This document shows, piece after piece, positions 26,028 to 31,925 of a stretch of DNA of 64,000 bases. The translations under genes were made by a program, and so were the position numbers. Below the pieces are notes generated by a model. The model did not search any database and was not told the origin of the DNA. It was given only the letters and a program-made list of their open reading frames with translations. Source of the stretch: Candidatus Hydrogenedentota bacterium (GTDB lineage: Bacteria; Hydrogenedentota; Hydrogenedentia; Hydrogenedentales; JAEUWI01); NCBI GenBank assembly GCA_019637335.1, contig JAHBVV010000037.1, positions 1 to 64,000 of the forward strand. The letters are read 5' to 3'. Within the stretch, counting starts at the first letter, position 1; the number at the start of each line of letters is the position of its first letter.

Positions 26028-26978
26028 ATGTCGGTTGGCAAGAAGTTCAAGATCGCATCGATCGGTGCGGGCAATGTGGGCGCGTCGGCGGCGCAGTACT
26101 GCCTGGAGCTGGAGCTGGGCGATGTCGTGTTGACGGACATTGTCGAGGGGCTGCCGCAGGGGAAGGCGCTGGACCTGACGGAGGCGGGCCCGATTCGGGG
26201 CTATAGCAGCCAGTGTGTCGGCACGAACGACTACGCGGACATCGAGGGCTCGGATCTGGTGATTGTGACGGCGGGGCTGCCGCGTAAGCCGGGTATGACG
26301 CGCCTGGACCTGCTGGAGAAGAACGGCAACATTATTTCGGGCATCTGCGAGAACATCAAGAAGTACGCGCCGAATTCGACGGTGATTATCGTAACGAATC
26401 CGCTGGACGTGATGGTGTACCTGGCGTATAAGAAGCTGGGCTTCCCGGCGGAGCGGGTGATCGGCATGGCGGGCTGCCTGGACAGCTCGCGGATGCGCTC
26501 GTTCGTGGCGATGGAGCTGGGGGTGAGCATGAAAAACGTGGACACGATGGTGCTCGGTTCGCACGGCGACGACATGGTTCCGCTGCCGCACTACACGACG
26601 GTATCGGGCATCCCGATCACGAAGCTGTTGCCGCAGGATCGCATTGACGCGATTGTGGAGCGGACGCGGAAGGGCGGCGGCGAGATCGTGGCGCTGCTGA
26701 AGACGGGCAGCGCGTACTACGCGCCGGCGGCGAGTGCGGTGCGGATGGCGCAGAGCATTCTCCGAGACGAGAAGCAGCTGCTTCCATGCGCGGCGCTGCT
26801 GACGGGGCAGTACGGCCTGGACGACATCTACATGGGCGTGCCGTGCGTCCTGGGCAAGAACGGCGTGGAGCAGATACTCGAGCTGGAAATCTCGGACGCG
26901 GATCGGGCTTCGCTGCACAAGTCGGCGGAGGAAGTGCGTTCGGGTATTGCGGGGCTTCAGGAGCGGGGCATCCTATAG
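26028..26978 (+). CDS. mdh: Malate dehydrogenase (lactate-dehydrogenase-like, NAD type)
   Basis: The enzyme interconverts malate and oxaloacetate with NAD in the citric acid cycle. The 316-residue protein has the Rossmann motif IGAGNVGASAAQY, the acidic residue binding NAD ribose (LTDIVEGLPQGKALDL), TNPLDVMVYLAYKK, the substrate loop Arg in GLPRKPGMTRLDLL, and the catalytic region VLGSHGDDMVPLPHYTTV with the active-site His. The size and sequence match the [LDH-like] MDH group found in many non-proteobacterial lineages. An AGGAGAAGGA site precedes the ATG. It is probably a single-gene unit; a hairpin follows at 27004-27033. Confidence 0.96.
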   Translation: MSVGKKFKIASIGAGNVGASAAQYCLELELGDVVLTDIVEGLPQGKALDLTEAGPIRGYSSQCVGTNDYADIEGSDLVIVTAGLPRKPGMTRLDLLEKNGNIISGICENIKKYAPNSTVIIVTNPLDVMVYLAYKKLGFPAERVIGMAGCLDSSRMRSFVAMELGVSMKNVDTMVLGSHGDDMVPLPHYTTVSGIPITKLLPQDRIDAIVERTRKGGGEIVALLKTGSAYYAPAASAVRMAQSILRDEKQLLPCAALLTGQYGLDDIYMGVPCVLGKNGVEQILELEISDADRASLHKSAEEVRSGIAGLQERGIL

Positions 26979-27003
26979 GGAAGCTGCAAGACGTTTCTAT
27001 TCG

Positions 27004-27033
27004 CCGCCCGCAACGTACCAACGTTGCGGGCGG
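27004..27033 (+). terminator. Hairpin after mdh, probable terminator
   Basis: A perfect 13-bp stem (CCGCCCGCAACGT with its complement) around an ACCA loop lies 26 bp past the mdh stop codon. Only TTCC follows on the plus strand, so it may act with Rho or simply protect the mRNA end. Confidence 0.65.
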
Positions 27034-27162
27034 TTCCATGTAGGGACTGACACGCCTCAATACCCCAGGCACCATGAAAAGCCCAACGCCAACAGCCGAA
27101 CCCGCAAGGAAGCAACACACCCACGAGGCGTGGCTGTCCTGATCCCATCCCCGCGATGGGAC

Positions 27163-27447
27163 CTATCGCCCCAACGGCACAACTTTCAAGTCCGCTCGCC
27201 GTTGCTCGGCCTGCCACAGGTCGTACTGCACCTGCTGATTCATCCAGCTCTCCGATGTCGTATCGAATGCAATGGACAGGCGCACCGCCATCTCCGGACT
27301 GATACCCGCGCGGCCGTTCAAAATGCTGGAGAGCGTTTTCCGGCTGACGCCCAGGGCCTTCGAGGCGTCCGTGACGCTAAGTCCGAGGGGTTTGAGGCAA
27401 AGCGCCCTCAGTATTTCGCCCGGGTGGGGCGGGTTGTACATCATCAT
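27163..27447 (-). CDS. higA: HigA-family antitoxin (helix-turn-helix)
   Basis: The 94-residue DNA-binding protein begins [20 protein letters not shown], the usual HigA opening. It carries an XRE helix-turn-helix at about residues 24-60 ([20 protein letters not shown]) and the family tail [18 protein letters not shown]. HigA neutralises HigB and represses the operon. It lies 9 bp after the toxin gene, the toxin-first order typical of higBA. The base composition here is lower in GC than the neighbours, consistent with an acquired module. Confidence 0.9.
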   Translation of the reverse strand: MMMYNPPHPGEILRALCLKPLGLSVTDASKALGVSRKTLSSILNGRAGISPEMAVRLSIAFDTTSESWMNQQVQYDLWQAEQRRADLKVVPLGR

Positions 27448-27456
27448 CGTGTCACC

Positions 27457-27735
27457 TCAATGGTAGTCTTCGTAGTCCACGTGAATCGCGTCCTCACCGT
27501 CAAATTGGAAGGTAATCCGCCAATTTCCGCTCACGCGCACAGACCACGTGTCCAGCCGCGCGCCGCGGAGCCGGTGAAGATACAAGCCAGGTAAGTTCAT
27601 ATCGCTCGGGCCGGTAGATGCGTTCAGACGCCCCAAAATGAGGCGCAGCCGCGCCACATGTGCGGCCTGAACGCCCGACGTCACGCCGCTACGGAAGAAT
27701 CGTTCCAGCCCTTTGTGTTTGAAGCTCGCGATCAC
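27457..27735 (-). CDS. higB: HigB-type toxin (RelE superfamily mRNA interferase)
   Basis: The 92-residue protein matches HigB/RelE toxins, ribosome-dependent endoribonucleases: SFKHKGLERFFRSG near the start, HVARLRLILGRLNA, MNLPGLYLHRL in the middle, and the conserved C-terminal VSGNWRITFQFDGEDAIHVDYEDYH. I choose the GTG at 27735 because the HigB homology begins there. The frame stays open upstream to 27924, but that part has no family match and would overlap the promoter. There is no ribosome-binding site before this GTG; the promoter at 27742-27770 places the RNA start almost on the codon, so the message may be leaderless. Confidence 0.88.
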   Translation of the reverse strand: MIASFKHKGLERFFRSGVTSGVQAAHVARLRLILGRLNASTGPSDMNLPGLYLHRLRGARLDTWSVRVSGNWRITFQFDGEDAIHVDYEDYH

Positions 27736-27741
27736 AACCCA

Positions 27742-27770
27742 ATTGTAACCCGGGTCGTTATGGGTTGCAA
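27742..27770 (-). promoter_or_regulatory. higBA promoter
   Basis: On the minus strand TTGCAA (27765-27770) and TACAAT (27742-27747) are 17 bp apart. The GTG of higB begins 6 bp after the -10, so transcription would start within or beside the start codon. Confidence 0.55.
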
Positions 27771-27859
27771 ATATGCATGACGGTCCTAGTCTGGCTCCCG
27801 CTACAGCGCACCTGCGGGCTTTCGACCAGGTAGGCCTATGCTGGTGAGGGTTGCTGTGC

Positions 27860-28273
27860 TTATCTATCAAGCCAGAAGACAATCGATCCGACGTGTTCTC
27901 TGCCTCCCAGATCATAGGCATCATGGGCAGAAAGGTTGGAGGAGAGCCTGTCGTAGATGTGGGCCACTCGTTTCACCACTTCTTCGCGGCTGAAACAGAT
28001 CCAAAGACTGGGCATATCGCTATTCGTAAAGGGTTCTATAATCTCTATTGCGGCGTCGCAATCCCTTTGCACGAGGCGTTCCATGGCAGCCTTAAACGCG
28101 TCACCGGAACGCTTTAGCATAGTATTCAGTCTTTTCTTCGTGGCCGGCTTCTGGCTCCGCCGTATGGCATCTTCGATTTGCATAGACGAGTATAGGATGA
28201 CACACTCAGTGCCGCCTATTCCGAAGGCTTCCTCGGCCATGCTTCTGCCTATCTGGAGAAATTCTTCATCCAT
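27860..28273 (-). CDS. Hypothetical protein, 137 residues
   Basis: I do not recognise this family. The protein is mixed alpha/beta, with an arginine/lysine-rich central helix (IRRSQKPATKKRLNTMLKRSG) and a tryptophan-containing C-terminal half (DMPSLWICFSREEVVKRV, IVFWLDR). It has no signal peptide or membrane helix. It starts with ATG at 28273 behind an AAGGG site and overlaps the end of the small gene upstream by 25 bp. That overlap suggests translational coupling in one unit driven by the promoter at 28496-28524. The higBA pair follows 124 bp downstream with its own promoter. The codon use is less GC-biased than in the core genes, so it looks like part of the accessory island. Confidence 0.55.
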   Translation of the reverse strand: MDEEFLQIGRSMAEEAFGIGGTECVILYSSMQIEDAIRRSQKPATKKRLNTMLKRSGDAFKAAMERLVQRDCDAAIEIIEPFTNSDMPSLWICFSREEVVKRVAHIYDRLSSNLSAHDAYDLGGREHVGSIVFWLDR

Positions 28274-28464
28274 GGAACACTACCCTTTTCAGCTTCGACG
28301 GGTCTCTCTCCTAATGGTTTCCCGTATGCGCACGTCGCTCGCGAAACAGCGAGAAGCGAGCAATCCAGCCTGTGCACCAAGAACCGTTCCGGCCCTTTCG
28401 GCTTCTCCCCCAATTCTAGGCCGAGTTGTTGCAGGTCCCAGATTCCATCGTCATCCCGGAACAT
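28249..28464 (-). CDS. Small hypothetical protein, 71 residues
   Basis: I do not recognise this protein. It begins MFRDDDGIWDLQQLGLELGE and ends in a basic, serine-containing tail (SVPWMKNFSR). Support for it being real is contextual: an excellent promoter ends 32 bp upstream, AAGGA stands close before the ATG (2 bp, tighter than usual), and its end overlaps the start of the next gene by 25 bp as in a coupled unit. The frame is open further upstream, across the promoter, so the ATG at 28464 is the sensible start. It could also be a decayed fragment of a larger gene. Confidence 0.4.
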   Translation of the reverse strand: MFRDDDGIWDLQQLGLELGEKPKGPERFLVHRLDCSLLAVSRATCAYGKPLGERPVEAEKGSVPWMKNFSR

Positions 28465-28495
28465 TGTCCTTGGCACCACTGCACCCCGCTCACGT

Positions 28496-28524
28496 ATACT
28501 ATAAGCGGAAAACTCAATCGTCAA
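28496..28524 (-). promoter_or_regulatory. Strong sigma70-like promoter for the two hypothetical genes
   Basis: On the minus strand TTGACG (28519-28524) and TAGTAT (28496-28501) are 17 bp apart. The expected RNA start near 28489 gives a leader of about 25 nt before the ATG at 28464. Confidence 0.6.
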
Positions 28525-28571
28525 CCACCACAGGGCGGCCCTGCAACCCCGCCCCATAGAGGTTTCAAGAA

Positions 28572-28871
28572 ATGCCCATTTACACCTACCAGGTGATTCA
28601 CGATGACGGCACGGAGGGGGAGGTGTTCGAGTACAGCCACGGCATGAGCGAGCCGGCGCTGACGGAGCACCCGGAGACGGGGGAGCAGGTGGTGCGGGTG
28701 TTTCAGACGCCGCACATTGCGGGGAACAGCAACGAGCGCATTCAGAAGCAGAACACGAGCGACAAGAATCTGGAGCGGATGGGTTTTACGAAGTACGTGC
28801 GCAATGGCAAGGGCCACTACGAGCGCCACGTAGGGAACGCGGGCCCGGACCGGCTGCAGTCGACGGACTGA
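28572..28871 (+). CDS. FmdB-like small protein without the zinc-ribbon cysteines
   Basis: The 99-residue protein starts MPIYTYQVIHDDGTEGEVFE and continues with MSEPALTEHPETGEQVVRVF and TPHIAGN. This is the overall pattern of FmdB/zinc-ribbon proteins (short N-terminal ribbon, then a PETGE-V-R-V segment). Normal FmdB proteins hold two CxxC motifs in the N-terminal part; here there is no cysteine at all, so zinc cannot be bound that way. The ribosome-binding site GAGG stands 9 bp before the ATG. The gene is divergent from the hypothetical pair at 28249-28464. Its function is unknown; the family was first described as a regulator of formamidase/amidase genes. Confidence 0.7.
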   Translation: MPIYTYQVIHDDGTEGEVFEYSHGMSEPALTEHPETGEQVVRVFQTPHIAGNSNERIQKQNTSDKNLERMGFTKYVRNGKGHYERHVGNAGPDRLQSTD

Positions 28872-29053
28872 GCGTTTGGGGATTGGGACGGCGCGTTACT
28901 GTGTGGTTGTGCGGGAACGTGCCAGGCTCCTGGTCGCGCTGAGCGGCGCGGTGGGTCTGGTCATGGCAAAGCGTGACCGTGCATGGAACCGTGGCAAGGC
29001 GGAATTCTGATGTCAGATTGTGGGCGGCGAGAATGATCGTTGACAGGGGGGTA

Positions 29054-29467
29054 TTACGACTGAATCCTTGCCAGGAAGTCGCTTGGCGTCGAAACGGGCA
29101 CGTGCGAACTTGGGAAGTCTTTCGTATTTCGCGTGACAATGTAATCGCAGGACGCGAAGCGAGCGCATTGCGCAACGATTGCATCTTCGAAATCCACCAT
29201 GGGAGCATTGAGCGCGCTGTCAAGGATTCGTCTGTCGCACGGGACGATCTCCAAGAACCCCAAGACCCACGTGATTGATTCTCGTGTTGTGTCCCTGTCC
29301 GCATACTTATTCAAGATATAGTACAAGGTTGGCACGGCATGCGCCGAAAAGTATCCGACCGCTCTGCCGGTAAGGCTGATATTCAGCGACATTGCCGAGT
29401 CGCGGTAGTGCGGCTGGCGAAACTGGAAGACGTCAAGGAGAATATTGGTATCGTACAGCACTTTCAT
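29054..29467 (-). CDS. PIN-domain toxin (VapC-like endoribonuclease)
   Basis: The 137-residue protein has the PIN fold. Acidic residues are in the expected places: VLYDTNILLDVF near residue 3, the central region around ADRDTTRES, MVDFEDAIVAQCA near 89 and the late VTRNTKDF. PIN toxins cut tRNA, rRNA or mRNA using Mg2+. Its ATG overlaps the stop of the small upstream gene by 4 bp (ATGA), the antitoxin-first arrangement typical of such pairs. It ends about 180 bp from the FmdB-like gene on the opposite strand. Confidence 0.88.
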   Translation of the reverse strand: MKVLYDTNILLDVFQFRQPHYRDSAMSLNISLTGRAVGYFSAHAVPTLYYILNKYADRDTTRESITWVLGFLEIVPCDRRILDSALNAPMVDFEDAIVAQCARFASCDYIVTRNTKDFPSSHVPVSTPSDFLARIQS

Positions 29468-29673
29468 CCGTGTTTCGATTCCAGCGCTTTCCTGTATTCT
29501 TCTTCTCCGTTCACGCTCCCGGGAATGATGCCTGTGAAGCGTATGATGTCGGGGTGCAGGTCTTCGGTGACTGCCGCGCCGATCAACTCCACCTTGACGA
29601 TGGCCCCTTCGGGCAACTTAATCGCGTTTTCCAGTTCTATTTTGCCCTGTCTGACTTGTCCTTTATACGTCAT
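29464..29673 (-). CDS. Putative antitoxin of the PIN-domain pair
   Basis: The 69-residue protein begins MTYKGQVRQGKIELENAIKL and continues PEGAIVKVELI, a beta-rich start like the DUF104/AF2212-type or AbrB-like antitoxins that accompany PIN toxins. The C-terminal half (GEEEYRKALESKHG) would be the toxin-binding helix. It has an excellent ribosome-binding site (AAAAGGAG) and overlaps the toxin gene by 4 bp. The family assignment rests on size, context and the VKVEL strand; the toxin-antitoxin pairing is the safer statement. Confidence 0.75.
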   Translation of the reverse strand: MTYKGQVRQGKIELENAIKLPEGAIVKVELIGAAVTEDLHPDIIRFTGIIPGSVNGEEEYRKALESKHG

Positions 29674-29694
29674 CGATTGCTCCTTTTCGCTGTT

Positions 29695-29722
29695 ATTGTA
29701 CCACGGCTGCCGCCTGTGCGAA
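29695..29722 (-). promoter_or_regulatory. Promoter of the PIN toxin/antitoxin pair
   Basis: On the minus strand TTCGCA (29717-29722) and TACAAT (29695-29700) are 16 bp apart, placed about 22 bp before the antitoxin ATG. Confidence 0.45.
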
Positions 29723-29740
29723 TGGAGCGTTTCCCGCCTG

Positions 29741-30853
29741 CTACTTTCGCTTGTCGAGGCCCTGGGCGATGGCGAGTAGGAAATCGCGGTTGTCGGCCGT
29801 GAGGTAGCGCATGGCGCCGCCCATGCGGTTGAAGCTCTTGTTGTAGCGGAGGTAGTAGTCGGGGTTGTCGACCGGCGGTTCGCCCTGGGTCCAGTCCCAG
29901 TGGGATTCCTGCAGGTCGACGATGACCATGTAGTGGTTGTCGATGTGCTGGTTTTTCTGGATCGCGAGGTTCTGCGACATGGAGAGGGACTTCTCGAAGA
30001 CCATGGGGGACATGACGGCGGACCCGATGCTCATGTAGACGCCGCCGTCGAGGTTGGCGACGTTGTGGGCGAAGGTGAGGAAGTCGCGCTCGGCGGTGCG
30101 GCCGATGCTGGCGCCCTGGTTCATGGGATGGACGTAGATGATGTCGTGCCCGATCATGGGGTGGCTGGTGAAGGGCACGCCGAGGCGCCAGGCGGCTCCC
30201 TGGAGTCCGTATTGCTTGAAGGGGTGCGGGATTTTCATGAATCCGGGGGGGAGTTCGAAACGTTTGACGACGTTGAGCAGGTCGCATGCGGCGGCCATGG
30301 CCTCGCCATAGTCCTGGTCGGCTCCGGTCAGGATTTCCTTGGTGAGCTTGTCGGCGGAGGGGATGTCGAGGCCCTGCCGCTCGACCATTTTGCCGACGGA
30401 TTCGCCGTAGCCGAGGCCCTCGTAGGCGCCGACGACGATGGCGAGGTTCAGGTAGAATCCGGTTTCCCGCCATACGCCGAACTCGCCTCGGGCCACGTTT
30501 TCGCGGACGTCCTCGCTGCTGTGGCCCTGGAAGGCGAATTCCCAGTCGTGGATGATGCCGGCGCCGTTTGTGGCCAGGTGGGTGACCCAGCCGTCCTGCA
30601 TGAGCTTGATGAAGACGGGGGCGAGACCGTTCTTGATGGAATGCGCGCCGAAGGTCAGCATGCGGGATTTGCCGGCTTCGCGCGCGGCCACGATACGGTT
30701 GATGGTCTCGTCGATGACCTTCTGTCCCTTATCGTCAAAGGGGCGGAAGGGGGCGTCGGGCGCGACGTGGTCCTTTTCGATGTAGACCTTGTCCTTGCGA
30801 TCGCTGAGGGGCTTTATGTGGAGGGCATGCCGGTTGAATTGCGGGTAGGGCAT
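29741..30853 (-). CDS. Deoxyhypusine synthase-like NAD-binding protein
   Basis: The 370-residue protein resembles the bacterial deoxyhypusine synthase-like group. Conserved-looking segments are MLTFGAHSIKNGLAPVFIKL near residue 65, THLATNGAGIIHDWEFAFQG near 90, RGEFGVWRETGFYLNLAIV near 124, EGLGYGESVG and the late FLTFAHNVANLDGGVYMSIG. True deoxyhypusine synthase makes hypusine on the archaeal/eukaryotic translation factor IF5A; bacteria that carry relatives usually lack that factor and may make homospermidine or another product. I cannot identify the catalytic lysine with certainty. AAAGG precedes the ATG. It ends just before the PIN antitoxin promoter and is followed 166 bp upstream by a secreted phosphodiesterase gene. 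Confidence 0.6.
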   Translation of the reverse strand: MPYPQFNRHALHIKPLSDRKDKVYIEKDHVAPDAPFRPFDDKGQKVIDETINRIVAAREAGKSRMLTFGAHSIKNGLAPVFIKLMQDGWVTHLATNGAGIIHDWEFAFQGHSSEDVRENVARGEFGVWRETGFYLNLAIVVGAYEGLGYGESVGKMVERQGLDIPSADKLTKEILTGADQDYGEAMAAACDLLNVVKRFELPPGFMKIPHPFKQYGLQGAAWRLGVPFTSHPMIGHDIIYVHPMNQGASIGRTAERDFLTFAHNVANLDGGVYMSIGSAVMSPMVFEKSLSMSQNLAIQKNQHIDNHYMVIVDLQESHWDWTQGEPPVDNPDYYLRYNKSFNRMGGAMRYLTADNRDFLLAIAQGLDKRK

Positions 30854-30960
30854 GGTTTGTTGCCTTTATTTTGGGTGAGCTTTTGACATTGCCGATGCTT
30901 TACAAGCGCTATGAAGCGGGCTTTCAGCCCTCGTGCCTTTTCGAATCCCTCTTCCTGGTC

Positions 30961-30996
30961 AAAGGACCGAAAGGACATAAACGACTGAAGGATACG
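30961..30996. repeat. Degenerate 9-bp GGAC array (AAAGGACNN)
   Basis: Units AAAGGACCG, AAAGGACAT, AAACGACTG and AAGGATACG follow in 9-bp phase. They share the GGAC core and plus-strand orientation of the other arrays. Confidence 0.5.
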
Positions 30997-31019
30997 GGGG
31001 GCGCGAGAGATGTCCGGCG

Positions 31020-31802
31020 CTAATTGCCGGCGTTTTTGATGGTCTCCAGGGCCACATCGAGCACGTCGGTGAGGATATAGTCTACACCGGCCTTATGCAG
31101 GCGCGCTATCAGCGCGGGATCGTTCGCGCCGAACCAGTTGACGGTGACGCCGGCCTCATGCAACTGCTTGACCTCCGCCTCCAGGTTTTCGTGTCCATCG
31201 CGCTGGTGTAGCTGGATGAACTCGCATTTATGCTTAATGGTATCCGCGATATAGGCGGCGCGGTTTCCGGCCTGTCGCGACATGTTGCAGGTCTTGATTT
31301 CGGGGACGGCGGCGCGGGCTGCGGCGATGCTTTCGAGGTTTGTGGCGAGGAAGCACTGGTCGAGCCGGCCCATTTCCCGAATGAGCAGGGCGGCCTTTTG
31401 GGCCAGTTCCTCACCGCCCTTGAGGTGGACGTTGCAGAGGATATGCTCCGGAATGGCTTCCAGCGTTTCGCGCAGCGTGGGGACGCGCGTACCCCGGAAG
31501 TCCTCGGAGAACCAGGCTCCCGCGTCGAGCGCGCGGATTTCGGCGAAGGTGAGATCGGTGACTTTTCCCGAGCCGTCGGTGGTGCGGTCGACGGTGGCGT
31601 CGTGCATGATGACGAGTTCGCCGTCCCGGGTGAGCTCGACGTCGAACTCGATCTGGGGAACGCCTTTTTCGACGGCGGATTGGAAGGCGGGGAGGGTGTT
31701 TTCCGGCGCGGCGGCGACATCGCCACGGTGGGCGCAGAGGTTCGCGGCGGCCAGGGGCGCGAGGAGCAGCGCGAGGGCGGTGGTGATTGCTCGGATGTGC
31801 AT
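31020..31802 (-). CDS. Secreted glycerophosphodiester phosphodiesterase
   Basis: The enzyme hydrolyses glycerophosphodiesters such as glycerophosphocholine to glycerol 3-phosphate and an alcohol. The 260-residue protein starts with a signal peptide (about residues 1-20, ITTALALLLAPLAAA). Family motifs in order are LCAHRGDVAAAPENTLPAF (catalytic His-Arg and Glu), PQIEFDVELTRDGELVIMHD (metal-binding Glu/Asp and catalytic His) and a later HLKGG. The C-terminal GVTVNWFGANDPALIARL and GVDYILTDVLD are also typical. The site AAAGGAG gives the ATG strong translation. The export signal puts it in the periplasm, where it could work on phospholipid head groups together with the lysophospholipase-like hydrolase at 43170. 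Confidence 0.92.
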   Translation of the reverse strand: MHIRAITTALALLLAPLAAANLCAHRGDVAAAPENTLPAFQSAVEKGVPQIEFDVELTRDGELVIMHDATVDRTTDGSGKVTDLTFAEIRALDAGAWFSEDFRGTRVPTLRETLEAIPEHILCNVHLKGGEELAQKAALLIREMGRLDQCFLATNLESIAAARAAVPEIKTCNMSRQAGNRAAYIADTIKHKCEFIQLHQRDGHENLEAEVKQLHEAGVTVNWFGANDPALIARLHKAGVDYILTDVLDVALETIKNAGN

Positions 31803-31844
31803 GGTGGGGCTCCTTTGGGATTTCGGGCGGCCGGCGCCGGGTTG

Positions 31845-31925
31845 CAGGGACGGCAGGGACGGCAGGGACGGCAGGGACGGCAGGGACGGCAGGGACCTGA
31901 GGGACCTGAGGGACCTGAGGCGCCT
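31845..31925. repeat. 9-bp GGAC array running into the alaS stop codon
   Basis: Five CAGGGACGG units (31845-31889) are followed by CAGGGACCT, two GAGGGACCT and a last degenerate GAGGCGCCT. The last unit reaches the alaS stop codon at 31924-31926, so the array ends exactly at the gene boundary. Confidence 0.9.
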
